A stretch of DNA of 64,000 bases, from the NCBI GenBank assembly GCA_031394355.1, contig JANNSU010000054.1, positions 62,001 through 126,000 on the forward strand, in the 5' to 3' direction. The notes beneath the pieces are model-generated. The model had not been told where the DNA came from. It saw only the letters and a program-made list of their open reading frames with translations, and did no database searches. The position numbers were made by a program, and so were the translations under genes. Source of the DNA: JAEUMY01 sp031394355. Its GTDB lineage: Bacteria; Pseudomonadota; Gammaproteobacteria; Burkholderiales; Usitatibacteraceae. Below, piece after piece: positions 8,909 through 19,297 of this stretch; position 1 is the first letter of the stretch, and each line of letters starts with the position of its first letter.

Positions 8909-9663
8909 ACCGGCCTGCGCTTTTCCAGGAACGCTGCAACGCCTTCCTGGGTGTCTGCAAACGAGAAGAGGTCAACAAAACGCTCACGCTCCTGCGCGAG
9001 CGCGGCACCACGCGGCACGCCATTGCGCGCGGCGTGCATCAGCGACTTGCAGGACTGGACCGACTTGGGCGAAAGTCCGGCAACGCGTTCTGCCATGGCC
9101 AAAGCGGCCTCCAAACTTTTGCCTTTTTCTACGACTTCCTCAACAAGACCGATACGCAGCGCTGTTTCAGCATTCACGCGTTCATTCGTCAGCATCATGC
9201 GCTTGGCCCAGCCTTCACCGATCAGCCATGGCAGCGTCTGCGTGCCCGCGCCACCCGGGAGCAGGCCAACAGCCGGTTCGGGCAGCGCCATCTGTGCATG
9301 ACTCTCGGCGATGCGGATGTCACAGGCCAGTGCACATTCCAGTCCGCCGCCCATGGCGTAACCGTTGATGGCGGCGATAGTCACGAAGCGGGCTTCCATC
9401 AACGCCTCGAACGCATAGCCGAACGACGTGATGAAGCGGCGCGCCTCGCCTGCGTCGCCGTTCTGGAAGCGCTTCAGGTCCGCACCGGCGCAGAAAAACT
9501 TTTCGCCTTGTCCGGTAATGACGGCGGCGTAGATGTTGTCGTTGGCCTGCAGTTCACCAACCAGCGCACGCAATGCATCCAGACTCTCCGGCGTCCAGGT
9601 ATTGGCCGGCGGATTGTTGATGGTGATGACGGCGGTGTGGCCCTCTATACGATGTTCGATCAT
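8893..9663 (-). CDS. Enoyl-CoA hydratase/isomerase family protein
   Basis: This 256-residue crotonase has FFCAGADLKRF, AINGYAMGGGLECALACD and the segment LPEPAVGLLPGGAGTQTLP, all at the expected spacing. In this operon it probably hydrates methacrylyl-CoA to 3-hydroxyisobutyryl-CoA, the step before the downstream hydrolase, although crotonase specificity cannot be fixed by sequence alone. Its start overlaps the mmsB stop (ATGA type) and its stop overlaps the hydrolase start, so all three are translationally coupled. Confidence 0.92.
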   Translation of the reverse strand: MIEHRIEGHTAVITINNPPANTWTPESLDALRALVGELQANDNIYAAVITGQGEKFFCAGADLKRFQNGDAGEARRFITSFGYAFEALMEARFVTIAAINGYAMGGGLECALACDIRIAESHAQMALPEPAVGLLPGGAGTQTLPWLIGEGWAKRMMLTNERVNAETALRIGLVEEVVEKGKSLEAALAMAERVAGLSPKSVQSCKSLMHAARNGVPRGAALAQERERFVDLFSFADTQEGVAAFLEKRRPVWKNG

Positions 9664-10553
9664 TCGGCTGAATCCTTCATGTACATCTTGATGATGCTGG
9701 AGAAGTCCAGCCCGCCATTGCCCATCGTCGAATGCATCTGGTAAAGCTGCTGAGCCACGCTGCCCAGCACCACTGGCTGCCGGGCCGATTTGGCTGCTTC
9801 AGTTACCAGCGTCAGATCCTTCAGCATCAGATCAGAACCAAATCCCCCGCTGTATCCCCGCGAAGACGGCACATTCTCCAGCACGCCGGGATAAGGATTG
9901 TAAGTATCGGAACTCCAACAACGTCCGCTTGATGTATTGGCGATGGCCGCGAAAATCTTCGGGTCCATTCCGAGCTTGGCCGCCAGCGCCATGCCTTCCG
10001 ACGTGGCAATCATCTCGATCGCCAGCATCATGTTGTTGCAGATCTTGGCGACCTGACCGTTGCCGATGTCGCCGCAGTGGACGATGTTCTTGCCCATGCA
10101 TTGCAGGACAGGCTTGGCGCGCTCAAAGTCTTCCTTGCTGCCACCCACCATGAAGGTCAGCGTGCCGGCTTCAGCACCACCCGTGCCGCCGGAGACGGGC
10201 GCGTCAACCATTGGGTTGCCCTTGGCTTTGGCGTCCATCGCCACATCGCGCGCAGTGAGTGGATCGATTGTGGAGCAGTCGATTAGCAGCACGCCCTTTG
10301 CCACACCATCCAGCACGCCGTGGTCACTGGTGTACACACGCTTTACGTGCGGAGAGGAGGGCAGCATGGTGATGACTAGCTCCACGCCAGTTGCACAGTC
10401 GCGTGCAGAGGTCGCGGCCTCGCAGCCGAGGTCTGTCAACTTCTTGAGAAGCTCAGGCACCACGTCGAATACTTTCAGCGTGTGGCCGTGCTTCAGCAGG
10501 TTGCGGGCCATGGGATTGCCCATGTGGCCCAGGCCGATGAATCCGATTTTCAT
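9660..10553 (-). CDS. mmsB: 3-hydroxyisobutyrate dehydrogenase
   Basis: This 297-residue dehydrogenase starts with the Rossmann motif GFIGLGHMGNPMARNL, followed by DAPVSGGTGGAEAG (substrate-binding loop) and the catalytic lysine in VAKICNNMML. It oxidises 3-hydroxyisobutyrate to methylmalonate semialdehyde with NAD+. It lies in the valine operon upstream of the hydratase and hydrolase, and downstream of mmsA with one small gene between. Length and motifs match the family fully. Confidence 0.95.
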   Translation of the reverse strand: MKIGFIGLGHMGNPMARNLLKHGHTLKVFDVVPELLKKLTDLGCEAATSARDCATGVELVITMLPSSPHVKRVYTSDHGVLDGVAKGVLLIDCSTIDPLTARDVAMDAKAKGNPMVDAPVSGGTGGAEAGTLTFMVGGSKEDFERAKPVLQCMGKNIVHCGDIGNGQVAKICNNMMLAIEMIATSEGMALAAKLGMDPKIFAAIANTSSGRCWSSDTYNPYPGVLENVPSSRGYSGGFGSDLMLKDLTLVTEAAKSARQPVVLGSVAQQLYQMHSTMGNGGLDFSSIIKMYMKDSAE

Positions 10554-10655
10554 TTGTGCTCTACTTCCGTTTTGTGAGATGGCCGCTTCTTGATGTCTAT
10601 CGAGCAGATATTTCGCTTTGTAGCATTGGGGCGTTGGAATTGACAGCGCATTCGA

Positions 10656-11033
10656 CTACAAATATGACAAACCGCGTATCGACCACGCAATCGAAAATGC
10701 TAGCACTGGCCCATTCAAGAATAAGATTGGGTGTGACGAGCTGGCTCGAGCGAATGTAAGCAAGCTCATCAACACAACGGTTGCGAATGCCAACCACGCA
10801 ATTGGCGATTGATGGCTTTCCAGGGCAGTCGCAAGATTCCCATATTGTCCTCGGCTGACATCGAGTGGAAGTACCAAAGCAAGTGCAATGGATACGACAG
10901 AAGAGATCACAGTACGGCGCAAAAAAAGGGCGCGATTCTTCGTTCTTGAAAGGGCCGTCATAAATAGTACAAATGCTGGAGCGACGACAAACATCCAATA
11001 GCAAGCGATGTAGAACAGGAATACCAGTCCCAT
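10656..11033 (-). CDS. Small hypothetical membrane protein
   Basis: The 125-residue product has three or four hydrophobic segments (about 3-25, 41-56, 79-95, 104-120), so it is probably an inner-membrane protein. I recognise no family. It sits between mmsA and mmsB on the same strand, where no membrane protein is expected. The local base composition is visibly more AT-rich than the flanking genes and no strong ribosome-binding site precedes the ATG, so it may be acquired or weakly expressed. A second unrelated small membrane protein interrupts the leucine genes at 18895-19287. Confidence 0.5.
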   Translation of the reverse strand: MGLVFLFYIACYWMFVVAPAFVLFMTALSRTKNRALFLRRTVISSVVSIALALVLPLDVSRGQYGNLATALESHQSPIAWLAFATVVLMSLLTFARASSSHPILFLNGPVLAFSIAWSIRGLSYL

Positions 11034-11046
11034 GCTGACTAGAGCA

Positions 11047-12567
11047 TTACTTCAATGAGATCGTCGTATTCACGCCACCCGTCGTCACCGAGTCATCAAA
11101 CCACCGCGCCGTCACTGTCTTGACCTGCGTGTAGAACTGAATGACCTGCTTGCCATAGGGGCCGAGGTCGCCGAGCTTGGAGCCGCGTGAGCCGGTGAAG
11201 CTGAAGTAGGGGACCGGTACGGGGATCGGCACGTTGATGCCGACCTGGCCGACATCGATTTCGTTCTGGAATTTGCGCGCAGCGGCACCAGATTGGGTGA
11301 AGATGCCCGTGCCGTTGCCATAAGGATTCGCGTTGGTGAGCGCAATGGCTTCATCCAGCGTATCGACGGAGACGATGACCAGCACCGGCCCGAAGATCTC
11401 CTCCTTGTACACCGCGTGATGCGGCTTCACGTTGGAGAAGATGGTGGGCGCGATGAAGTTGCCATTCTCGTAGCCGGGCACTTTGGGGTTGCGGCCGTCC
11501 AGCTCGAGCTTGCAGCCTTCCTCGACACCTTTGGCGATGAGGCCCTCGATGCGCGTCTTGGCTTGTTTGCTGATGACAGGGCCCAAGTCCGCCCCGGCTA
11601 CCGTGCCGCCATTGAGCTTCAGCGACTTTGCTTTCGCCACGATGTCGGGAATCCACTCGCTGGCTTTGCCTACCATGACGGCGACTGACGTCGCCATGCA
11701 GCGCTGACCGGCAGCGCCGAAGCCTGCACCGACCAGTGCATTCAGCGACTGGTCCTTGTTCGCATCGGGCATGACGATGGCGTGGTTCTTGGCACCCATC
11801 ATGCATTGCGCGCGCTTGCCGTGGGTGCTGGAAAGTTTGTAGACGTGCTCGCCGACATGGCAGGAACCGACGAATGACACGGCCTGAATGGCGGGATGCG
11901 TGCAGATGGCGTCCACGGATTCCTTGCCGCCATGCACGACGTTGAGCACACCGGGCGGCACACCCGCCTCCAGCGCCAGTTCGGCCAGCAGCATGGGCGT
12001 CATCGGGTCCTGCTCGGACGGCTTCAGCACGAAGGTGTTGCCGGTAACGATGGCCATGGGGAACATCCACAACGGAATCATCGCAGGGAAGTTGAACGGC
12101 GTGATGCCTGCGCAGACACCGATGGGCTGGCGAATGAAATACGTGTCCACACCATTGGCCACGTTCTCCGCCATCTCGCCCAGCGAAAGCGAGCCGATGG
12201 AACACGCGTGCTCCACCACTTCGAGACCGCGGAACACGTCGCCTTCGGAATCCGGCAGCGTCTTGCCCTGCTCTGCAGTGAGGCAGGCGGCCAGCTTTTT
12301 CATGTCGCGGCGGATCAGCTCCTGCAGCTTCAGCATGATGCGGGCGCGAGCACCGATGGGGGTGTTCTTCCAGGTCTTGAATGCTTCGGCGGCGGACTTC
12401 ACGGCCTCATCCACTTCGTCGGCATCGCACATCGGCACGCGGGCCAGCACTTCCTGCGTGGCAGGGTTAACGACATCGCGCCACTGTTTGGCCTTCGATT
12501 CAACGAACTTGCCGTTGATGAGCAGTTTGACGGTGGGGGCGGGTTGAGTTTGAGGTACGGCAGCCAT
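11047..12567 (-). CDS. mmsA: Methylmalonate-semialdehyde dehydrogenase (CoA-acylating)
   Basis: This 506-residue aldehyde dehydrogenase has the catalytic cysteine in GQRCMATSVAVMVG and the MmsA-type segments TYFIRQPIGVCAGITPFNFP and PIPVPVPYFSFTGSRGSKLG. It converts methylmalonate semialdehyde to propionyl-CoA at the end of valine and thymine catabolism. I placed the start at 12567 because GGAGA lies seven bases before that ATG; the longer frame to 12603 adds a leader with no support. It opens the valine gene group. Confidence 0.95.
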   Translation of the reverse strand: MAAVPQTQPAPTVKLLINGKFVESKAKQWRDVVNPATQEVLARVPMCDADEVDEAVKSAAEAFKTWKNTPIGARARIMLKLQELIRRDMKKLAACLTAEQGKTLPDSEGDVFRGLEVVEHACSIGSLSLGEMAENVANGVDTYFIRQPIGVCAGITPFNFPAMIPLWMFPMAIVTGNTFVLKPSEQDPMTPMLLAELALEAGVPPGVLNVVHGGKESVDAICTHPAIQAVSFVGSCHVGEHVYKLSSTHGKRAQCMMGAKNHAIVMPDANKDQSLNALVGAGFGAAGQRCMATSVAVMVGKASEWIPDIVAKAKSLKLNGGTVAGADLGPVISKQAKTRIEGLIAKGVEEGCKLELDGRNPKVPGYENGNFIAPTIFSNVKPHHAVYKEEIFGPVLVIVSVDTLDEAIALTNANPYGNGTGIFTQSGAAARKFQNEIDVGQVGINVPIPVPVPYFSFTGSRGSKLGDLGPYGKQVIQFYTQVKTVTARWFDDSVTTGGVNTTISLK

Positions 12568-12831
12568 GAATGTCTCCTCGATGCGGTGGCGGGGCGCAGG
12601 CATGCGCCGATTGGAATAGTTGAATGAATTTTAGGCCTATTCATCGCCGGCTGCTGCCAGTGAAATGACAGCTGTTCATACCATCATGTCCAATCATCAT
12701 GAAGTTCGATTGAAACTTGTTTTCAATCTGTTACAGACATTTCCGTCAACGCTGCGGTCCATCACGCGTTGTTGAGGCAGGGTAGTCGTATTCCGAGACG
12801 CCCGAAACCATCCGAAAGGAGCAGCAAGCTC

Positions 12832-13491
12832 ATGAAAACGTTGACCAAAGTGTTTCTCTCCAGTGCAGTGCTCGCCACCTTGACCGGCGCTGGAACCGTG
12901 TTTGCCGCGCAGCAGGATGTGGCCACGGTGGTGTCCGCCACGCCCATTTACAACCGCGTGGCCACACCACGTCGCGAGTGCTGGACCGAGCAGGTCTCGG
13001 CCTATGAAGAGCAACGCGTGCGCCGCCCCCAGTACAACGAGGTTCAGCATGAGTCGCGTGAGTCTTCCGGTGCCGGCGTATTGCTGGGCGCCATCGTCGG
13101 CGGCGCGATCGGTCGTCAGTTTGGCAACTCCACGGGTGGCAGGGACCGTGGCACTGCCGCCGGTGCTGTCATTGGTGGCCTGATCGGCAACGATATCGAG
13201 CGTGGCAACAGCCGTGACAGTGGCTACTACCGCACGTCGCGTGACGTGGTCGAGGTCCAGCGTGTCCCGGTTACCCGTGATGTGCAGCGCTGCCAGACCG
13301 TGCAGGACACGCGTGAAGAAATCAGCGCCTATGACGTGGTGTATCGCTTCAACGGCAAGGAGTACTCGACCCGCCTCGCCTACGATCCGGGTCCGACGTT
13401 GCCGATCGAAGTCAATGTACGTCCGCGCGGCGCAAATGCCCCGGTCAGCGGGCCGTATCGGGAGCCGGTGCCGACGTATCGCCGGTTCTGA
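12832..13491 (+). CDS. Glycine-zipper 2TM outer-membrane protein
   Basis: This 219-residue exported protein has a signal peptide (MKTLTKVFLSSAVLATLTGA to about residue 26, cleaved near VFAAQ) and a glycine-zipper block (GAIVGGAIGRQFGN, GAVIGGLIGNDIE), as in the SmpA/YmgG/RickA-like 2TM family. The C-terminal half carries conserved cysteines (REC, RCQTVQD). Proteins of this type sit in the outer membrane and are often linked to envelope stress; exact role unknown. The start at 12832 follows AAGGAG. The gene stands alone between two minus-strand operons and ends at a strong terminator. Confidence 0.85.
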   Translation: MKTLTKVFLSSAVLATLTGAGTVFAAQQDVATVVSATPIYNRVATPRRECWTEQVSAYEEQRVRRPQYNEVQHESRESSGAGVLLGAIVGGAIGRQFGNSTGGRDRGTAAGAVIGGLIGNDIERGNSRDSGYYRTSRDVVEVQRVPVTRDVQRCQTVQDTREEISAYDVVYRFNGKEYSTRLAYDPGPTLPIEVNVRPRGANAPVSGPYREPVPTYRRF

Positions 13492-13516
13492 ACGTTCGCT
13501 TCAGCGCAGCAAACGA

Positions 13517-13546
13517 AACGCCCGGCAGTTCACACTGCCGGGCGTT
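13517..13546. terminator. Strong bidirectional intrinsic terminator
   Basis: A perfect 13-bp stem (AACGCCCGGCAGT / ACTGCCGGGCGTT) with a 4-base loop is followed by TTTT on the plus strand and flanked by A residues on the other side. It separates the convergent glycine-zipper gene and mccA. Confidence 0.9.
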
Positions 13547-13565
13547 TTGCATGGTTTCTGCCATT

Positions 13566-13577
13566 GCGAATATTCGC
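13566..13577. repeat. GCGAATATTCGC palindrome, intergenic copy
   Basis: An exact copy lies between the terminator of the glycine-zipper gene and the mccA stop codon, with context TTGCGAATATTCGCGT. See the family entry starting at 7275. Confidence 0.95.
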
Positions 13578-13596
13578 GTGCAGTGGGTGCAGTCAG

Positions 13597-15507
13597 CTAC
13601 TCCGCAAACGCAAACAAGAGGGCATCCGCCGCAACCATGTCGTTGACCGCATAGGCCACGCGCTCGATCACGCCGTCCTTCGGGCTGGCAATGGTGTGCT
13701 CCATTTTCATGGCTTCCATGATGAGTAGCGGCTGTCCCTTCTTCACCGCATCGCCAGCCTGTACAAAGAGCTTCACGACTCTGCCCGGCATCAACGCAGT
13801 GAGACGACCGTCTGCGGCCGCCTCCGGCGCCTCGTAGTGATGCGGGTCAGCGTAGTGCAGGTCATAGCGGCAATCAGGCAGGATCACCTGCAGCTCGTCG
13901 CCAGCACGCAGAACGGTCGCGTCCTGCCGAGTTGTCAGGGCATAGGGATCGACAAGGTGCCGGATCTCTTCGCCATCCTTGGCGGCCCGCATGGCGAATA
14001 TTCGCGATGGGGCTGCGTTGACGCGCCAGCCCGCAAGGCTGTTCCAGGGCGAATTCTGTTCGGTCGCATGGTCCGCCATCTCATCGGATTCGTCCACGAT
14101 CACGCGCGCACACGCGAGGTCCAGCACATCGACGGGCAATGCAGCCTGCGGTGCCAACAGGTCCTTCGAATATTCGCTGATGAAGCTGGTCGCCGTGTTG
14201 CCCGACGCGTAAGCCGGGTGGTGCAGTAGACGCTGCAGGAATCCGAGATTGGTCTTGCAGCCGATGACCGCTGTATCCGACAGCGCGCGCTGCATACGGC
14301 GGATTGCAGCGTCGCGGTCCTCGCCCCACACGATCAGCTTCGCGATCATCGGGTCGTAGTAAATGCTGATCTCATCGCCTTCTGTCACGCCGGTGTCGAG
14401 TCTGACGTCATCATCTTCCCCTTCGGGATGGACAAAGCGATCCAGTCGACCAATTTCCGGCAGGAACTGGTTCTGCGGATCCTCGGCACAGATGCGCACC
14501 TCGATCGCATGGCCGCCGGTGATAATCTCGTCCTGCAGCAGCGGCAATGGCTCGCCCGCCGCCACGCGCAATTGCCATTCGACCAGATCCTCGCCCGTGA
14601 TCATCTCCGTGATGGGATGCTCCACCTGCAGGCGCGTGTTCATCTCCATGAAGAAGAATTCGCGATCCTCACCGGCGATGAATTCAATGGTGCCCGCACC
14701 GCGATAGCCGATGGCCGCTGCAGCCGCGACGGCGGCATCGCCCATCTTGGTGCGCATGGCTTCATCCAGGTACGGCGACGGCGTCTCTTCCAGAATTTTC
14801 TGATGGCGGCGCTGGATGGAGCACTCACGCTCGAACAGGTGGACATAGTTGCCGTGCGTGTCACCGAACACCTGAAATTCGATGTGGTGCGGGCCTTTCA
14901 CGAAGCGCTCGATCAGGACACGATCGTCACCAAACGCATTACGCGCTTCCCGCTTGGCAGCCTCCAGCTGTGCAGCGAATTCACCGGCTGCCTCCACCAG
15001 ACGCATGCCCTTGCCGCCGCCGCCCGCCACGGCCTTGATCAGCACCGGGTATCCAACGATTCCAGCCTGCTGTTCAAGGTACGCCGGGTCCTGATTGTCC
15101 CCAAGATAGCCAGGCACCACGGGTACGCCAGCGGCCTGCATGATGATCTTGGCTTGGTCTTTGAGGCCCATTTTCTCGATGGCTTCAGGTGTCGGCCCGA
15201 TGAACGCCATACCGGCAGCCTCGACTGCGCGCGCAAAGTCTTCGTTCTCAGACAGGAAGCCATAGCCTGGATGAATGGCCTGCGCACCTGATTTTTTCGC
15301 AACCGCGATGATCACATCACCCTTGAGATAGGAATCCACCGGACGCGGTCCGCCGATGAGGTATGCCTCATCCGCCTGATGCACATGCTGTGCATCGACA
15401 TCCGCCTCGGAGTACACCGCGACCGTGCGAATGGCCATGTGCTGGCAGGTGCGGATGATTCGGCAGGCGATTTCGCCGCGATTGGCAATCAGAATCTTGG
15501 AGAACAT
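13597..15507 (-). CDS. liuD: 3-methylcrotonyl-CoA carboxylase, biotin-carrying alpha subunit
   Basis: This 636-residue protein has a biotin carboxylase half (KILIANRGEIACRIIRT at the start, ATP-grasp loop AGGGGKGMRLV, and FFMEMNTRLQVEHP) and a C-terminal biotinyl domain with the attachment site MEAMKMEH. With MccB (17221-18837) it carboxylates 3-methylcrotonyl-CoA in leucine degradation; clustering with liuA, liuB and liuC favours this over acetyl- or propionyl-CoA carboxylase. Two palindrome sites lie inside it (exact 13994-14005, one mismatch 14166-14177). Confidence 0.93.
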   Translation of the reverse strand: MFSKILIANRGEIACRIIRTCQHMAIRTVAVYSEADVDAQHVHQADEAYLIGGPRPVDSYLKGDVIIAVAKKSGAQAIHPGYGFLSENEDFARAVEAAGMAFIGPTPEAIEKMGLKDQAKIIMQAAGVPVVPGYLGDNQDPAYLEQQAGIVGYPVLIKAVAGGGGKGMRLVEAAGEFAAQLEAAKREARNAFGDDRVLIERFVKGPHHIEFQVFGDTHGNYVHLFERECSIQRRHQKILEETPSPYLDEAMRTKMGDAAVAAAAAIGYRGAGTIEFIAGEDREFFFMEMNTRLQVEHPITEMITGEDLVEWQLRVAAGEPLPLLQDEIITGGHAIEVRICAEDPQNQFLPEIGRLDRFVHPEGEDDDVRLDTGVTEGDEISIYYDPMIAKLIVWGEDRDAAIRRMQRALSDTAVIGCKTNLGFLQRLLHHPAYASGNTATSFISEYSKDLLAPQAALPVDVLDLACARVIVDESDEMADHATEQNSPWNSLAGWRVNAAPSRIFAMRAAKDGEEIRHLVDPYALTTRQDATVLRAGDELQVILPDCRYDLHYADPHHYEAPEAAADGRLTALMPGRVVKLFVQAGDAVKKGQPLLIMEAMKMEHTIASPKDGVIERVAYAVNDMVAADALLFAFAE

Positions 15508-15519
15508 GGCGCCGGGGCC

Positions 15520-15942
15520 TCAGGAAAGGGTCAGGAGCTGCCAGGCCATCATCGCCCAGATGATGAGCAGTAGCGTGCAACTGGTGACAAAGGCATAGAA
15601 ACGGTGCATGACCACATTCGTCGTGCAATGAATGAGACTGTGCGCAAAACGTGCCGCAACATAGCCCCATGCAAGGACGACAAACGTCATGTTGGCCAGA
15701 TTGGTGACGTAGAGCGTGATCAGGGCGGCATAGAAGAACACAGGCAGCTCGAACAGATTGCGGAAATTGTCGGGTGCGCGGGAGTCGGCCATGACGGCCG
15801 ACATCTGGGCCGAGAGTGCTGTCTTTTGCGGATGGACGCGATTTGATTTGTAGAAAGCAATGCGACGCCGCAGCATCGTCACCGCGACCATCACCATCAG
15901 CAGAAACATGGCCAGCATCGGGTACAGGATCAGTGTCTTGTT
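15520..15942 (-). CDS. MAPEG family membrane protein
   Basis: This 140-residue protein has four membrane segments and the MAPEG-like pattern RAPDNFRNLFELPVFFYAAL near residues 55-75, as in bacterial relatives of microsomal glutathione S-transferase. Start chosen at 15942, preceded by GAGGAA; a longer frame to 15972 would run into liuC. It is inserted between liuC and mccA, two bases from the liuC stop, so it is co-transcribed. MAPEG proteins often conjugate thiols to lipophilic electrophiles; a role in handling reactive enoyl-CoA by-products is speculation. Confidence 0.85.
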   Translation of the reverse strand, partial: NKTLILYPMLAMFLLMVMVAVTMLRRRIAFYKSNRVHPQKTALSAQMSAVMADSRAPDNFRNLFELPVFFYAALITLYVTNLANMTFVVLAWGYVAARFAHSLIHCTTNVVMHRFYAFVTSCTLLLIIWAMMAWQLLTLS

Positions 15943-15944
15943 CA

Positions 15945-16742
15945 TCAGGATTCCTCTTTGGCAGGTAGCCATGCTGGTGAGCGCTTGGCCAGAAAAGCGG
16001 ACAGGCCTTCCTGACCCTCGGGTGATACGCGCACGCGCGCGATACGTTGGGCGGTGACTTCGATCAGTGCGGGCGAGAGTGGCCGGTTCACCACGGCATC
16101 GATCAGCGCCTTGGCTTCAGTTTGCGAAACAGGGCCGGCTGACAATAGTGACTCGACAATGGCGTTGATGAGCAAATCCATCTTGTCGTCATCCACCGCG
16201 TACTCGTGTACCAGTCCGATGCGGTATGCCTCGGCCGCATCGAATCGCTCGCCGGTCAGGACATAGCGGCGCGCGGCACGTTCACCCATGGCGGCAATGA
16301 CGTAGGGACTGATAACCGCAGGGATGAGTCCAATGCGAACTTCCGACAAGGCAAACGTCGCCGCAGCCGACGCAACAGCAATATCGCAACAGGCAATGAG
16401 CCCGACGCCGCCACCATAGGCTGCACCGTGCACGCGCGCCACGGTGGGCTTCTTCAAATCATGCAGCGTGCGCATCAATTCGGCGAGCGCCATGGCATCG
16501 GTGAAATTGTCCGCTTGCGAATATTCGCTGATGCGCTTCATCCAGTTGAGGTCGGCACCTGCGGAGAAGGACTTGCCCATTGCTGACAGCACCACCACGC
16601 GTACATCGGGATTGGCTTCCAGATCGCGCAGCGCCTGAGTGAGCTCAAGAATGAACGCATCGTCGAAGGCGTTGTGCTTCTCCGGTCGGTTCAGGGTGAC
16701 GATGCCGACCTGTTGGTCGATGTCGATGAGAAGAGCGCTCAT
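15945..16742 (-). CDS. liuC: 3-methylglutaconyl-CoA hydratase
   Basis: This 265-residue crotonase has FSAGADLNWMKRISEYSQ, VHGAAYGGGVGLIACCD and LSEVRIGLIPAVISPYV. The ADLNWM segment is typical of 3-methylglutaconyl-CoA hydratase of the Liu pathway, which converts the carboxylase product to HMG-CoA. Its ATG overlaps the TGA of the upstream DUF559 gene, and its stop abuts the MAPEG start. The palindrome at 16517-16528 encodes the EYS of ISEYSQ. Confidence 0.92.
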   Translation of the reverse strand: MSALLIDIDQQVGIVTLNRPEKHNAFDDAFILELTQALRDLEANPDVRVVVLSAMGKSFSAGADLNWMKRISEYSQADNFTDAMALAELMRTLHDLKKPTVARVHGAAYGGGVGLIACCDIAVASAAATFALSEVRIGLIPAVISPYVIAAMGERAARRYVLTGERFDAAEAYRIGLVHEYAVDDDKMDLLINAIVESLLSAGPVSQTEAKALIDAVVNRPLSPALIEVTAQRIARVRVSPEGQEGLSAFLAKRSPAWLPAKEES

Positions 16743-17173
16743 GGCTTGCTCCCGCGCGCTGAGGATTGCTCCCCCCTTTGCAAAAGGGGGGTTGGGGGGG
16801 ATTTCGGCGCAGACTTTAGCGCGGCTACAACCTCTCTGTAGATGACTTCTAGCACTGCATCCGTCTCCTTGAGGACCTGCAAGTTATCAAACCGCAACAC
16901 TTTCAGACCCATTGCTGTTAGCAGAGTCGTGCGCATTTCGTCTCGGACCTTCTCTGTTTGATCCATGTGCTGACTTCCGTCAATCTCGATCACGAGTCCA
17001 CATCGCGGCGCGTGGAAGTCAACGATGAACTTGGCGATGGGTTTCTGCCGATAGAACTGCACACCTTCAATCTGCTTCCTGCGGAGCCTGGACCAAAGCA
17101 TTTGCTCGGCGTCCGTCATTCTCGCTCTCAGTTCGCGCGATCTAGTCTTCAGGTCCTCTCCGTATTGCAGCAC
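16739..17173 (-). CDS. DUF559 (very-short-patch-repair-like) endonuclease-fold protein
   Basis: This 144-residue protein matches the DUF559 pattern: LRARMTDAEQMLWSRLRRKQ, then FIVDFHAPRCGLVIEIDGSQ and LKVLRFDN, the nuclease-like D-x(n)-E-x-D core of the Vsr-related fold. The C-terminus (PKSPPTPLLQRGEQ) is translated from the flanking C/G-rich repeat. It lies between mccB and liuC, bounded by inverted copies of a roughly 40-bp element (16765-16804 and 17175-17214), and its stop overlaps the liuC start, so the operon remains coupled. I infer a small mobile or formerly mobile cassette. Confidence 0.88.
   Translation of the reverse strand: MLQYGEDLKTRSRELRARMTDAEQMLWSRLRRKQIEGVQFYRQKPIAKFIVDFHAPRCGLVIEIDGSQHMDQTEKVRDEMRTTLLTAMGLKVLRFDNLQVLKETDAVLEVIYREVVAALKSAPKSPPTPLLQRGEQSSARGSKP
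16765..16804 (-). repeat. Inverted repeat bounding the DUF559 cassette, liuC side
   Basis: Read on the minus strand this reads AAAT, a C run, AAC, CCCCCCTTTT, GCAAAGGGGGG: a C-tract followed by a short hairpin. It is the inverse of the copy at 17175-17214. It forms the last codons of the DUF559 gene. Confidence 0.85.
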
Positions 17174-17174
17174 T

Positions 17175-17214
17175 CAAAATCCCCCTCATTCCCCCTTTTC
17201 CAAAGGGGGAGGTT
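17175..17214 (+). repeat. Inverted repeat bounding the DUF559 cassette, mccB side
   Basis: Plus-strand AAAATCCCCC, TCATT, CCCCCTTTTCC, AAAGGGGGAG. It matches the copy at 16765-16804 in inverted orientation, with a few differences in tract length. It lies between the mccB stop and the DUF559 start. Confidence 0.85.
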
Positions 17215-17220
17215 GTCTCG

Positions 17221-18837
<1,617 letters not shown>

Positions 18838-18894
18838 GAATGTTTTTTCTTGGTCAGTTGATTGCCGCGAAGGAGGTCGTGCCTGCACTTAACG

Positions 18895-19287
18895 TTATTG
18901 AGTTCTAGTCTTTGAAGTCTGTTTTCTTCGTACCAGCTGGGTACCCAGCAGTGCACCAAGCAAAACCAATACCAAATCGGCGACCGCTCCAACCCCCGTC
19001 AGGAACACCAAGCCTTCGAAGTCCAACGAATCACCGACGCCAAGGCGACCGAAAAAATATCCGCCAGCGACCGTTATGAGGAGCGCCGGGATGATTGCCA
19101 GCAGGCCCGATTCAAAGTGCTTTTCTGCAGCGAAAAACGACGCTGCCAAGCCGCCTCCAAAAGGCATCGCCCATTGCAAATGTTGCGCTCCTGGAATTCG
19201 CAGGCTGACCGAACACCAGTAGTACCCAATCAGAACCAGAAACATGATGGCTACCGCTATCAGCTGAGGCCGAACGATCGCTGGCAT
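18895..19287 (-). CDS. Small hypothetical membrane protein
   Basis: This 130-residue protein has four hydrophobic segments (about 6-28, 38-50, 57-75, 88-113) and a basic C-terminus (RRKQTSKTRTQ), so it is an integral membrane protein with a cytoplasmic tail. Start at 19287 follows AAGGAAG. No family recognised. It lies between the acyl-CoA dehydrogenase and mccB in an otherwise metabolic operon, with somewhat higher AT content than its neighbours. Confidence 0.65.
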   Translation of the reverse strand: MPAIVRPQLIAVAIMFLVLIGYYWCSVSLRIPGAQHLQWAMPFGGGLAASFFAAEKHFESGLLAIIPALLITVAGGYFFGRLGVGDSLDFEGLVFLTGVGAVADLVLVLLGALLGTQLVRRKQTSKTRTQ

Positions 19288-19297
19288 GCTTTCTTCC

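Noticed and set aside
12697..13050. Minus-strand frame opposite the glycine-zipper gene
   Set aside because: No family motif, no ribosome-binding site, and it runs opposite a signal peptide with a good start.
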